Below are positions 24,729 to 33,617 of a stretch of DNA of 64,000 bases, piece by piece. The stretch lies in assembly GCF_000152945.2 (NCBI RefSeq), contig NC_020830.1:124001-188000 (forward strand). Reading direction: 5' to 3'. How positions within the stretch are numbered: position 1 is the first letter of the stretch; each line of letters opens with the position of its first letter. The stretch comes from Polaribacter sp. MED152. GTDB taxonomy: Bacteria > Bacteroidota > Bacteroidia > Flavobacteriales > Flavobacteriaceae. The position numbers were made by a program, and so were the translations under genes. The notes beneath the pieces are model-generated. The model made no database searches, had not been told where the DNA came from, and saw nothing but the letters and a program-made list of their open reading frames with translations.

Positions 24729-26360
24729 ATGAAAAATTTATCACAACCTAGTTACAGCTCTGCATTAGAAACAGTTCAAAATTTAAAGAAGAAGTTTGGT
24801 GGATCTTGGCAATCAATTAATGCAGAGAATGCTGCAAGAATGGTTACGCAAAATCAATTTAAAACAGGTTTAGATATTGCAAAATATACAGCAGGTATTA
24901 TCAGAAAAGATATGGCTGAATATGATGCAGATTCAAGTAAGTACACTCAATCTTTAGGTTGCTGGCATGGCTTTGTTGCTCAACAAAAAATGATATCTGT
25001 AAAGAAACATCATAAAACAACAAGTAAAAGATATTTATACTTATCTGGATGGATGGTTGCTGCTTTACGCTCTGAATTTGGGCCATTACCAGACCAATCT
25101 ATGCATGAGAAAACTGCTGTTCCAGCCTTAATTGCAGAAATCTATGATTTTTTAAGACAAGCAGATGCTATTGAACTGAATGATTTATTCAGACGTTTAG
25201 AAAATGGGGAAGATGTGCAGTCTGAAATAGATAATTTCGAGTCTCATATTGTGCCAATTATTGCAGATATAGATGCTGGTTTTGGTAATGAAGAGGCAAC
25301 TTATTTATTGGCAAAAAAAATGATTCAAGCTGGTGCTTGTGCATTACAAATAGAAAACCAAGTTTCTGATGCTAAACAATGTGGGCATCAAGATGGAAAA
25401 GTGACTGTGCCTCATGAAGATTTTATTGCAAAATTAAATGCAATTCGATATGCATTTATAGAATTGGGTGTAGAGGAAGGAGTAATTGTGGCTAGAACAG
25501 ACTCTGAAGGTGCAGGTTTAACCCAAAAATTACCTGTAAGCCAAGAACCAGGAGATTTAGCGTCACAATATTTAGCATTTGTAGATGCTGAAGAAATCAC
25601 TTTAAATGAAGCTAAAGAAGATGAGGTTTTAATGAAAAGAGGAGGTAAGTTGTTAAGACCAATTCGTTTGGCTAATGGTTTGTACAAATTTAAAGAAGGT
25701 TCTAATATAGATAGAGTAGTTTTAGACTGTATTACAAGCTTACAAAATGGAGCAGATCTTCTTTGGATTGAAACACCAACGCCTAATGTAGCGCAAATTG
25801 CTTCTATGGTAAACAGAGTTAGAAAAGTGGTTCCAGATGCTAAATTGGTTTATAATAATTCGCCTTCGTTTAATTGGACGTTAAACTTTAGAAAACAAGT
25901 GTATGAAGAAATGGCATCTACAGGTTTAGATATTTTACATTATGATAAAGAAAACTTAATGGATGAGAAATATGATGGTTCTTACCTTTGTAAACGAGCA
26001 GATGAAAAAATTAGAACGTTTCAAATGGATAGTTCAAGAGAAGCAGGTATTTTTCATCATTTAATTACATTGCCTACATACCATACAACAGCATTGCATA
26101 TGAATGATTTAACAGAGGGTTATTTTGGTGAGCAAGGTATGTTGGCTTATGTAAAAGGAGTTCAAAGACAAGAAATAAGAAAAGGTGTTTCTTGTGTAAA
26201 ACATCAAAGAATGGCTGGTTCTGATTTGGGTGATGACCATAAAACTTTTTTTGCTGGAGATAAAGCATTAAAAGCAGGTGGTACAAAGAATACGTCAAAT
26301 CAATTTGAATCTGGTAAGGCAAATAAAAAAGCCAAAATAGAAGTTTCTAAAGTGGCTTAG
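24729..26360 (+). CDS. aceA: Isocitrate lyase (large form)
   Basis: A 543-residue isocitrate lyase that splits isocitrate into succinate and glyoxylate. The catalytic loop reads KQCGHQDGKVTVPHEDF, the form seen in large (about 530-residue) lyases such as that of Pseudomonas, in place of the KKCGH of the E. coli type. Metal and substrate blocks PIIADIDAGFGN, VARTDSEGAG and NNSPSFNWT are intact. The gene follows aceB after 84 bases that hold a stem-loop, and a strong terminator ends the unit at 26392. Confidence 0.96.
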   Translation: MKNLSQPSYSSALETVQNLKKKFGGSWQSINAENAARMVTQNQFKTGLDIAKYTAGIIRKDMAEYDADSSKYTQSLGCWHGFVAQQKMISVKKHHKTTSKRYLYLSGWMVAALRSEFGPLPDQSMHEKTAVPALIAEIYDFLRQADAIELNDLFRRLENGEDVQSEIDNFESHIVPIIADIDAGFGNEEATYLLAKKMIQAGACALQIENQVSDAKQCGHQDGKVTVPHEDFIAKLNAIRYAFIELGVEEGVIVARTDSEGAGLTQKLPVSQEPGDLASQYLAFVDAEEITLNEAKEDEVLMKRGGKLLRPIRLANGLYKFKEGSNIDRVVLDCITSLQNGADLLWIETPTPNVAQIASMVNRVRKVVPDAKLVYNNSPSFNWTLNFRKQVYEEMASTGLDILHYDKENLMDEKYDGSYLCKRADEKIRTFQMDSSREAGIFHHLITLPTYHTTALHMNDLTEGYFGEQGMLAYVKGVQRQEIRKGVSCVKHQRMAGSDLGDDHKTFFAGDKALKAGGTKNTSNQFESGKANKKAKIEVSKVA

Positions 26361-26391
26361 GTTAAGTAGTATTTTGAAAAAGAAAATTGTA

Positions 26392-26430
26392 AAATCTCTT
26401 TGAATTCGCATTCAAAGAGATTTTTATTTT
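26392..26430. terminator. Rho-independent terminator after aceA
   Basis: AAATCTCTTTGAAT (26392-26405) pairs perfectly with ATTCAAAGAGATTT (26410-26423), followed by TTATTTT. It lies between convergent aceA and the ABC permease gene and can serve both directions. Confidence 0.9.
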
Positions 26431-27274
26431 ATAAATCTCTCTTTAATAATAATCTATAAGATAAGTAAATGAATATAAAAGTCCATGCTGACACTATAAG
26501 CACGTTAGAAACTTCTACAGCATAACTTTTTGTAAATATTTCACCCATAGTATTTGCTGCAGATCTAACTGCGCCCAATCTAGAAAAAGGCTCCTTAATT
26601 AAATTAGCCATAGCTTCTAAAGGTAAAAATTGCATAATAGCGTCTACTTTTTCGCCTGTATTTTCTGCACTTTGAAATTGCCAATACAAATATCCTTTAA
26701 ACATGCTTTCTATAATTAACCACACAAACATTGCACCAACAGCAAAAGCAGATCTTTTAACTAAAATCCCTAGGAATAAACCAAAAGAGAAAAACCCAAC
26801 AAGCTTTACAAAAAAGGCTAATAAGTAATCTAAATCAGAAACGATTATTGAAAATTCATCAAAATCTGAATAAACAAGACCTAGAATTAAAGAAACAATA
26901 AATACAAATAGGGTAGAAATAAGCGCAAAAGCAATTACCGTATAAAATTTAGATAGAATAAATTCCTTTTTACTTAAACCATCTATCAAGTTTTGTTTTA
27001 AGGTTTTATAACTGTATTCGTTAGACATCATTGATACTATCACCAACAATAAAAAGAATTTTAAAATTGCAGCTATGTAAGTGTTAAAGTGCCAGATGTA
27101 AGGAAAATTAAAAATACCAGCATCTGCTAAATGTAATTTAAAATCGCCAAACTCAAATTTAATTGCGGCTATTAAAGCGATTGAAGTTAAAAGTCCGAAG
27201 TAAATTATAGACAATACTTTACTGGCTTTATTATATCTTAATTTATGAAATTCTATAGTAAGAAGTCTTAACAT
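26429..27274 (-). CDS. ABC-2 type transporter permease
   Basis: The 281-residue protein has six membrane segments (first near residues 22-42, last near 255-275) separated by short loops, the layout of ABC-2 permeases such as those of NatAB or bacitracin-type exporters. It starts 19 bases after the ATPase gene stop and should form an exporter with it. The substrate is unknown. Confidence 0.85.
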   Translation of the reverse strand: MLRLLTIEFHKLRYNKASKVLSIIYFGLLTSIALIAAIKFEFGDFKLHLADAGIFNFPYIWHFNTYIAAILKFFLLLVIVSMMSNEYSYKTLKQNLIDGLSKKEFILSKFYTVIAFALISTLFVFIVSLILGLVYSDFDEFSIIVSDLDYLLAFFVKLVGFFSFGLFLGILVKRSAFAVGAMFVWLIIESMFKGYLYWQFQSAENTGEKVDAIMQFLPLEAMANLIKEPFSRLGAVRSAANTMGEIFTKSYAVEVSNVLIVSAWTFIFIYLSYRLLLKRDL

Positions 27275-27293
27275 GACTGTGTTTTTTAGTTGA

Positions 27294-28193
27294 TTAGTTG
27301 TTTTTTGTTAAATCTAAAAATTGTTGCTCTAAACTTGGTTTACGTTTTACCAAATGGCTTAAAACCAATCCGTTTTTAAATAACAAACTGTTTATTTCAG
27401 AAGCAGAAATTTCATTATTTAGTGTAGCAATAATTTGATCTTGTTCTTTTGTCACTTTTAATATTGCCTCATGATTTTCTAACAAAGAAATTAATTTCTC
27501 TTCATCAGTATCTACTTTCAATTCAAATAAACCTTTAGAAGCAGTCATTTCATCAACCCTACCAGAATATAATTTTACTCCTTTTCTAATTACAACTACA
27601 TGGCTACAAACTTTTTCTACTTCGTCTAACAAGTGCGATGCTAATAAAATAGTAGTGCCATTTGCAGCAATTTTTTTTATAATTTCTCTAATTTCATGAA
27701 TTCCTTGAGGATCTAAACCGTTTGTAGGTTCATCTAAAATTAAAATTTCAGGATCGTTTAACAAAGCAGAAGCAATTGCCAAACGTTGTTTCATACCTAA
27801 AGAAAACGTACTAAACTTGCTGTTTCTTCTTTCAAAAAGATTAACCGTTTGTAATTTCTCATCTATTTTTTCTGTAGATATTCCTTTTATTCTACAGATT
27901 AACGATAGATTTTGAGTGGCTGTCATGTATGGGTAAAAATTAGGTCGCTCAATTATAGCGCCTACTTTTTTTAAAGCTTCATGTGTAGATAATTTTCCAT
28001 CAAACCAAGAAAACTCTCCAGAAGTTCGGTTAACAACATTTAAAATGATGCCTAAAGTGGTAGATTTTCCACTTCCATTTGGGCCAAGAATTCCGTAAAC
28101 ATTACCTTTTTGAATATCAAAAGATAAATCGTTTACAGCATGAACTTTGCCATATTTTTTGTCAAGATTTTTGAGTGATAAGATAGTTTCCAA
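27294..28193 (-). CDS. ABC transporter ATP-binding protein (CcmA/NatA-like)
   Basis: A 299-residue ATPase with Walker A GPNGSGKST (about residues 38-46), signature FSLGMKQRL, Walker B LILDEPTNGLD and the H-loop LLASHLLDE. The C-terminal 80 residues form the extension usual in exporters of the bacitracin/Na+ type. The start appears to be TTG at 28193 (M-E-T-I-L-S). It pairs with the downstream permease. Confidence 0.88.
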   Translation of the reverse strand: METILSLKNLDKKYGKVHAVNDLSFDIQKGNVYGILGPNGSGKSTTLGIILNVVNRTSGEFSWFDGKLSTHEALKKVGAIIERPNFYPYMTATQNLSLICRIKGISTEKIDEKLQTVNLFERRNSKFSTFSLGMKQRLAIASALLNDPEILILDEPTNGLDPQGIHEIREIIKKIAANGTTILLASHLLDEVEKVCSHVVVIRKGVKLYSGRVDEMTASKGLFELKVDTDEEKLISLLENHEAILKVTKEQDQIIATLNNEISASEINSLLFKNGLVLSHLVKRKPSLEQQFLDLTKNN

Positions 28194-28282
28194 TGCAATT
28201 GATTTAGTCAGTTATAAAAAGTAAGACGACTAAAGTACAATTTTGTTACGAAAACTTTTAAAGTGCTCTCTAAGAAAAATCG

Positions 28283-28783
28283 TTAATAATCATTAAAATC
28301 AAAGTCATCATAATGCCCAAATTCGTCATTTAAATCATCTTCATCCTCGAATTCATTACCCATTTTATCTGCAACAAATTCCTTTTCTGGAGCCTCATTT
28401 GGTATTTCACCAACTTCTAAAATAGTTTGTGGCAAATCTTCTCTTTTGTCATTATTTATTTCTACAACATCAACATAGAATGTCCACATATTTAGAAAGT
28501 CGTACACATAAATAAGTTTATTGTTTTCTTCTGGTAAAGTTTCGTTTAAGATGCATGTTTGCATAGATATTGCTTCACCTGCTTCTGCCATATTAAATAA
28601 CGGAATTTCTTCACCTTGATTCCATTCATCATCAGTTCTGTAAAAAGAAGCCATTTCTTGCCCTTCAAAACCAAAAGCTTTAGCAATTATGTAGTGTAAA
28701 CTTTCTAGATTAATTGTATCATCAACCAAAACAGTTCTTAAAACATCTTCTTTTGTGTCTAAAATAATTCTTATTTTGTACAT
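28283..28783 (-). CDS. pRiA4b ORF-3-like (IS1096 passenger TnpR family) protein
   Basis: The 166-residue protein fits the PRiA4_ORF3 family: an N-terminal ubiquitin-like fold (MYKIRIILDTKEDVLRTVLV, then LESLHYIIAKAFGF), FYRTDDEW, and a conserved YVYDFLNMWTFYVDV block, ending in a strongly acidic tail (EDEDDLNDEFGHYDDFD). The family was named from a mobile element, but no transposase or inverted repeats occur here, and such genes are common in flavobacterial chromosomes. Function unknown. A TATTTTTG box at 28806-28813 (minus strand) could be its -7 element. It is divergent from the hotdog thioesterase gene, 70 bases between starts. Confidence 0.8.
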   Translation of the reverse strand: MYKIRIILDTKEDVLRTVLVDDTINLESLHYIIAKAFGFEGQEMASFYRTDDEWNQGEEIPLFNMAEAGEAISMQTCILNETLPEENNKLIYVYDFLNMWTFYVDVVEINNDKREDLPQTILEVGEIPNEAPEKEFVADKMGNEFEDEDDLNDEFGHYDDFDFNDY

Positions 28784-28853
28784 AAACTTACATCATTTTC
28801 AGTGGCAAAAATACGACAATTTATACGTATTTTTACATCACAAACACTTAGAA

Positions 28854-29270
28854 ATGGATACAGAAAGTCTTTTAGCTGCTTTTAATGCGCGTAATAAAAA
28901 TACGTTGATGGAAACACTTGATATTGAATATGTTGCTATTGGGGATGATTTTTTGACTGCTAAAATGCCTGTTTCACCAAAAGTACATCAACCTTATGGG
29001 CAATTGCATGGAGGTGCAACTGCTGCATTAGCAGAAACTGTGGGTAGTGCAGCATCTAATTTTTTTATTGATAATAAAAATCAGTTTATAAACGGAATTC
29101 AACTTTCTATAAATCATATAAAAAGTAAAAGAGAAGGTACTGTTTTTGCAACCGCAAAAAACATTCATAAGGGAAAAAGCACGCATTTATGGGAAGTTAC
29201 CATTGTAGATGAACAAGATAATTTAATTTCTGTTGCTAAAATGACAAACATTGTTTTAGCGAGAAAGTAG
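28854..29270 (+). CDS. Hotdog-fold thioesterase (PaaI/MenI-like)
   Basis: From ATG 28854 the protein has 138 residues, normal for PaaI/DHNA-CoA thioesterases; the frame continues 33 codons upstream through the promoter region, which is rejected as coding. The hotdog signature is QLHGGATAALAETVGSAAS, with the catalytic-type Glu in ALAETV. It lies one base before an alpha/beta hydrolase gene and two genes before isochorismate synthase, so it may be the DHNA-CoA thioesterase (MenI) of menaquinone synthesis. The family fit is strong, the substrate is inferred from context. Confidence 0.85.
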   Translation: MDTESLLAAFNARNKNTLMETLDIEYVAIGDDFLTAKMPVSPKVHQPYGQLHGGATAALAETVGSAASNFFIDNKNQFINGIQLSINHIKSKREGTVFATAKNIHKGKSTHLWEVTIVDEQDNLISVAKMTNIVLARK

Positions 29271-29271
29271 T

Positions 29272-30123
29272 ATGAAGAAATTAAAGAAATTTTTAAAATA
29301 CTTCTTTATCTTGTTAGGTTTGGGCCTAGTTTTAGGCTATTTTTCGTTTTATTATTTTACAAAACCTAAGTCTGATAATCAAATTATAAGCGAATTTTCC
29401 GAGTTAAATATTCAGCCAGAACTAGCCTATGAAGATTTTAAGGGATTTTCTTATCGTAAAATTAAAATTACAAATGGAAAGAATTTGCCAACCATGGTTT
29501 TTGTACATGGCACAATTGGCTCTTCTGTAGATTTTATAGGTTATATGAGCGATTCTGTTTTGGCTAAAAGGGCTAATTTTATTAGTTATGATAGAGTTGG
29601 CTACAATTATAAAGATGAGAATGAAACTCAAGAATCGATTGCTTTTGAAAGAGATTTATTGCAAAGTATAACCAAAGATTTAGAACCAAAAGAAACAATT
29701 GTGGTTGGGTATTCTTATGGAGGTCCAATTGCATTGGCAGATACCAACAATTATAAAAAAACAATTCTTATAGCGCCAGCAGTGTATCATAAGGTAGAGC
29801 CACAGTTTTGGTTTATAAATATTTATAAATGGCAACTTACAAGATGGTTGGTTCCTAGAGTATGGAAACAAGCAGGTAAAGAAAAGTTGTCTCATGTAGA
29901 AGATTTACAAAATTTTGATGATAATTGGACAGCTAATAAGAATGCATTACTTAGCATTCATGGTACAGCAGATGTAATTGTACCTTTCTCTAATTCTGAA
30001 TATTTAGAGAAGCAATTTCCAAAAAATCAATTTGATTTAGTAAAAATTCCTGGTGGAAGACACTTTCTAATTTGGGAAGATTTTGATATTATAAAAGAAG
30101 AATTCTTAAAAAGTTTAGATTGA
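29272..30123 (+). CDS. Membrane-anchored alpha/beta hydrolase in the isochorismate synthase operon
   Basis: A 283-residue protein with an N-terminal membrane anchor (residues 10-28) and an alpha/beta hydrolase domain: oxyanion motif VFVHGTIGSS near residue 80, nucleophile elbow GYSYGGP near 147, HGTADVIVP with the acid, and the final GGRHFL with the catalytic His. It sits between the hotdog thioesterase and menF with a one-base gap and a four-base overlap. The position invites the name MenH, but a membrane anchor is not typical of MenH, so I leave the function open. Confidence 0.82.
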   Translation: MKKLKKFLKYFFILLGLGLVLGYFSFYYFTKPKSDNQIISEFSELNIQPELAYEDFKGFSYRKIKITNGKNLPTMVFVHGTIGSSVDFIGYMSDSVLAKRANFISYDRVGYNYKDENETQESIAFERDLLQSITKDLEPKETIVVGYSYGGPIALADTNNYKKTILIAPAVYHKVEPQFWFINIYKWQLTRWLVPRVWKQAGKEKLSHVEDLQNFDDNWTANKNALLSIHGTADVIVPFSNSEYLEKQFPKNQFDLVKIPGGRHFLIWEDFDIIKEEFLKSLD

Positions 30124-31187
30124 TTATTTTTAATAAAATACAAGAATATTTTACAAGTAATATGCCATTTGTGGCCTACAGTAAGCCAAATGAAAATTTG
30201 TTATCTGCTTTTTTTATGCAGAATGATGATTTGCAATTGATTGAAAATTTTGAAGTGTCAGGTTTTGTATTTGCGCCTTTTAATGAAGTTGATGATGCTG
30301 TTCTGTTTCCTCTTGAAGAAGCTGAATTCTTGAGTGAAAATATAAATTTCAATCTACTAGAAACTCAAAATAAATCTATCTTAGAAAGCGATTACCTTGA
30401 TGAAACTAGAGTTAATCATATTTCAATAGTAGAAAAGGCAATTCATAAAATAAAAAATACAGATTTAGAGAAAATTGTTATATCTAGAAAAGAGTTAGTT
30501 CGTATTTCTAATTTTGATTTATTAACGGTTTATAAATCTTTATTAAAAAAATATCAAAACGCTTTTGTATATGTATGGTTTCACCCTAAAGTTGGTTTAT
30601 GGTTGGGTGCAACTCCTGAAACCTTGTTACATGTGGAAGAAAATCATTTTAAAACTATGTCTTTGGCAGGTACACAAGTGTATCAAGAAAATGTAGCACC
30701 TGTTTGGAAATTTAAAGAATTGGAAGAGCAGCAGCTTGTTACTTACTTTATTAAAAATCAATTGAGAACTATTTCATCAAATTTAAAAATTGATGATACA
30801 GAAACTATTAAAGCAGGAAATTTATTGCATTTAAGAACTAAAGTAGAAGGGAAGCTCAAAAGTAGTTCTAGTTTAGAGGTTTTAATTAGAGCTATTCATC
30901 CAACTCCTGCTGTATGTGGTTTACCAAGAAAAGAGGCTAAAGAATTTATACTAAAAAACGAAGGTTATAATAGAACCTATTATACTGGATTTTTAGGAGA
31001 ACTAAATTTAGTGAAACCAGCTAATTCTAATGAGAAAACGCAACTTTATGTAAATTTAAGATGCATGTCTGTAAAAAATGATGTTGCAACAATTTATGTA
31101 GGAGGTGGAATTACAAAAGATAGTATTGCAGAAAAGGAATTTGAAGAAACAGTTTCTAAAAGTAAAACCATGAAAACTGTTTTGTAA
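30120..31187 (+). CDS. menF: Isochorismate synthase / chorismate-binding protein
   Basis: The 355-residue protein has the chorismate-binding fold with KIVISRKELVR, WLGATPETLLH, MSLAGT, HPTPAVCGLPRKEA and YTGFLGEL, ending with YVGGGITKDSIAEKEFEET. These fit isochorismate synthases of the MenF/EntC type, which feed menaquinone (or siderophore) synthesis. The start is TTG at 30120, overlapping the upstream TGA; an ATG at 30162 would shorten the N-terminal helix by 14 residues. No siderophore genes are present, so the menaquinone role is preferred. A terminator follows at 31193. Confidence 0.88.
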   Translation: MIIFNKIQEYFTSNMPFVAYSKPNENLLSAFFMQNDDLQLIENFEVSGFVFAPFNEVDDAVLFPLEEAEFLSENINFNLLETQNKSILESDYLDETRVNHISIVEKAIHKIKNTDLEKIVISRKELVRISNFDLLTVYKSLLKKYQNAFVYVWFHPKVGLWLGATPETLLHVEENHFKTMSLAGTQVYQENVAPVWKFKELEEQQLVTYFIKNQLRTISSNLKIDDTETIKAGNLLHLRTKVEGKLKSSSSLEVLIRAIHPTPAVCGLPRKEAKEFILKNEGYNRTYYTGFLGELNLVKPANSNEKTQLYVNLRCMSVKNDVATIYVGGGITKDSIAEKEFEETVSKSKTMKTVL

Positions 31188-31192
31188 AAATA

Positions 31193-31228
31193 CAAAACCG
31201 TAACTAATAAAAGTTACGGTTTTGCAAG
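31193..31228 (+). terminator. Terminator after menF
   Basis: CAAAACCGTAACT (31193-31205) pairs with AGTTACGGTTTTG (31212-31224) with a six-base loop. The T-run lies inside the right arm. It stands at the end of the thioesterase-hydrolase-menF operon and faces the convergent DUF3276 gene. Confidence 0.8.
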
Positions 31229-31274
31229 TGTAAAATTGAATTTGAATTAAAATCGTTTAAAAAGAGTTCTCTTT

Positions 31275-31640
31275 TTAAATATCGTCGAAAGAAACATCAG
31301 TAAAACTCTTTGCAGAGGTAGTTTCTTCTTTATTTGAATTATCTTCTTTCTTAAAGTCTTTCTGATGACGTTCAGAAATTACTTCATCTCCTTTTTCTGC
31401 AACAATATAATCTGTTGCTTTTTTTAACATCTCATGAAAATCTGAGAAATCTTCTTTGTAAAGATATATTTTGTGTTTTTGATAATGGAAAGAGCCATCA
31501 TCGTGTGTAAACTTTTTGCTTTCAGTTACTGTTAGATAATAATCATCTGCTTTGGTTGCTCTTACATCAAAAAAATACGTTCTTCTACCAGCTCTAAGTA
31601 CTTGTGAAAAAATTTCTTCTTGTTCAACTCTCTCTGCCAT
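31275..31640 (-). CDS. DUF3276 (PUR-alpha-like) nucleic-acid-binding protein
   Basis: The 121-residue protein has an N-terminal PUR-type repeat: IFSQVLRAGRRTYFFDVRAT, DDYYLTVTESKK, then HKIYLYKEDFSDFHEML. The C-terminal 35 residues are polar and probably disordered. DUF3276 is a Bacteroidota/Spirochaetes family related to eukaryotic Pur-alpha, which binds single-stranded DNA/RNA. The gene stands alone with a textbook promoter at 31681-31709. Confidence 0.88.
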   Translation of the reverse strand: MAERVEQEEIFSQVLRAGRRTYFFDVRATKADDYYLTVTESKKFTHDDGSFHYQKHKIYLYKEDFSDFHEMLKKATDYIVAEKGDEVISERHQKDFKKEDNSNKEETTSAKSFTDVSFDDI

Positions 31641-31680
31641 AATCTTTAAAATAGTTGTTATCTTCTAATTGTTGTTGTTA

Positions 31681-31709
31681 CAAATCTAATAAAATATTTT
31701 ACTTAGCAA
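31681..31709 (-). promoter_or_regulatory. DUF3276 gene promoter (consensus)
   Basis: On the minus strand TTG (31707-31709), an 18-base spacer and TAGATTTG (31681-31688) match the Bacteroidota consensus fully. The leader is about 35 bases. Confidence 0.7.
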
Positions 31710-31718
31710 TGATAAACA

Positions 31719-33473
31719 TTAATTTTCTTTTTCTAAAAGTTGCTGCTCATACAGGTCTTTGTAGTAGCCTTCTGTTTCTATTAGTTGATTATGAGTTCCT
31801 TGTTGTGAAATTTTACCATCATCTAAAACTATAATTTTATCAGCATTTTTTGCAGATGAAACTCTGTGGCTTATAATAAAGGTTGTTTTGTTCTTTGATA
31901 CCTTTTCTAAATTAGAAAGTATTTTTTCTTCAGTTTCAGTATCTACAGCAGATAAACAGTCATCAAAAATTAAAATCTTCGGATTCTTTATAATCGCTCT
32001 AGCAATAGAAACTCTTTGTTTTTGTCCTCCAGATAAAGTTACTCCACGTTCACCTAAAATAGTGTCATAGCCATTTGTGAATTCTACAATATTATCATGC
32101 ACAACTGCATTTTTTGCAGCTTCAATAATTTCTTCTTTGCTTGCTTCTTCTTTACCAAATTTAATGTTGTTACCAATAGTATCTGAAAACAAGAATGGAT
32201 CTTGAGGTACAAAACCAATTTGGTTTCTAATGTCATTAAGATTGGCATCTATAATTGGTTTATCATCCATTAAAATAACTCCATCTGTAACATCATATAA
32301 TCTAGAAATTAGCTCTATTATAGTTGATTTACCAGAGCCTGTTTTACCTAAAATAGCTAAGGTTTCACCTGCATTTACGGTTAAATCTATATTTTTTAAG
32401 GCTGTAATATTTGTGTCTTCATAAGTGAAAGAAACATTTTGAAATGTTACTTTACCATTAATAGGAGTTGGGCTTTCATTGTTATTCTGAATAGCTGGAA
32501 CTTCATCTAAAAATTCATTAATTCTAGCTTGCGATGCTTCTGCTTGTTGCACCATAGATGTAACCCAACCAACCACAGCAACTGGCCAAGTTAAAATGTT
32601 TACATACATTATAAATTCAATGATTACTCCAGACTGAATTTCGCCATTTATGTAGCGTAAACCTCCAACATAAATTACAATCAAATTACTAATACCAATT
32701 AGTAAAATCATTAAAGGGAAAAAAAGCGCATTTGCTTTTTGTAAATCGATATTCTTCTCTTTACTTTCATCAGCAATCTCGTCAAAATCTCTAATGATTG
32801 AGCGTTCTATTCCATAAGATTTTACTACATCAATTCCAGAAAAGAATTCTTGATTAAAGGTGGTAAGTTTCGATAGGTATTGCTGAACAATTGTACTTCT
32901 TTTATGAATTACTTTAGATAAAATAAAGATCGAAATCGACAGTAAAGGAAAAGGAATTAGTGTATATAGAGTAAGTTGCTTATCAACCTGAATCATTTGA
33001 GTAAAACCAACAGCAAAAAGTACAATCATATTCATAGTGTACATAATTGCTGGCCCTACATACATTCTTACTTTAGAAACATCTTCGCTAATTCTATTCA
33101 TTAAATCACCAGTTCTGTTTTGTTTGTAAAAACTCAACGATAATTTTTGATATTGTTGGTAAATCTCATTTTTTAAATCAAACTCAATTAACCTAGAAGT
33201 AACAATTATAGTTTGTCTCATTAAAAAAGTGAAAAATCCACTTAGTAAAGCCACACCTATTATTATAAGAACATTCATTAAAAGCTCATGTTTAACAGCA
33301 GCTAAATCTTTAACTGTGTTGTCTAAATAATCTTCTACTATATTAAAAGAGTTACCAATAATTCTAGGTACTTGCAATGCAAGTAGTTTAGAAAGTATGG
33401 TAATGAGCAAACCTATTATAATTCGCCATTTATATTTCGAAAAGTATTTATTAAGATATTGTAATGCTTTCAA
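31719..33473 (-). CDS. ABC exporter, fused permease-ATPase (MsbA/multidrug type)
   Basis: A half-transporter of 584 residues from a TTG at 33473; another TTG at 33515 would add 14 residues but the family normally starts with K-A-L-x-Y-L-N-K-Y-F. The N-terminal 310 residues hold six membrane helices. The C-terminal ATPase has Walker A LGKTGSGKST, Q-loop FVPQDPFLFSD, signature TLSGGQKQR, Walker B ILIFDDCLSAVD and H-loop IISHR. The Asp-Asp instead of Asp-Glu after the Walker B strand is seen in this read and means the usual catalytic Glu is replaced, as in degenerate sites of heterodimeric exporters. Lipid or drug export is inferred. Confidence 0.88.
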   Translation of the reverse strand: MKALQYLNKYFSKYKWRIIIGLLITILSKLLALQVPRIIGNSFNIVEDYLDNTVKDLAAVKHELLMNVLIIIGVALLSGFFTFLMRQTIIVTSRLIEFDLKNEIYQQYQKLSLSFYKQNRTGDLMNRISEDVSKVRMYVGPAIMYTMNMIVLFAVGFTQMIQVDKQLTLYTLIPFPLLSISIFILSKVIHKRSTIVQQYLSKLTTFNQEFFSGIDVVKSYGIERSIIRDFDEIADESKEKNIDLQKANALFFPLMILLIGISNLIVIYVGGLRYINGEIQSGVIIEFIMYVNILTWPVAVVGWVTSMVQQAEASQARINEFLDEVPAIQNNNESPTPINGKVTFQNVSFTYEDTNITALKNIDLTVNAGETLAILGKTGSGKSTIIELISRLYDVTDGVILMDDKPIIDANLNDIRNQIGFVPQDPFLFSDTIGNNIKFGKEEASKEEIIEAAKNAVVHDNIVEFTNGYDTILGERGVTLSGGQKQRVSIARAIIKNPKILIFDDCLSAVDTETEEKILSNLEKVSKNKTTFIISHRVSSAKNADKIIVLDDGKISQQGTHNQLIETEGYYKDLYEQQLLEKEN

Positions 33474-33552
33474 TGAAAATATATTAAAAAGAAAGCACGA
33501 AGATACGAGTTTCAAAAAGATAAATTTTCTTAAAAAAGAATTAAAAAGAGAG

Positions 33553-33581
33553 TTGTTAAAAGTAAAATAATACTACTTTTG
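33553..33581 (+). promoter_or_regulatory. nusB operon promoter (consensus)
   Basis: TTG (33553-33555), an 18-base spacer and TACTTTTG (33574-33581) match the Bacteroidota consensus. It gives a leader of about 33 bases before nusB. Confidence 0.7.
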
Positions 33582-33617
33582 CAGAGCAACCAAAGCAAAT
33601 TATTTAAGTTCTTTACA

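Noticed and set aside
28283-28783. Mobile-element passenger (IS1096 TnpR-like) as sign of a transposon
   Set aside because: No transposase, inverted repeats or target duplication are visible; the family is common in chromosomes.
28755-28853. 33 extra codons in front of the hotdog thioesterase
   Set aside because: They overlap the divergent gene and promoter region, and the 138-residue form already has the usual length.
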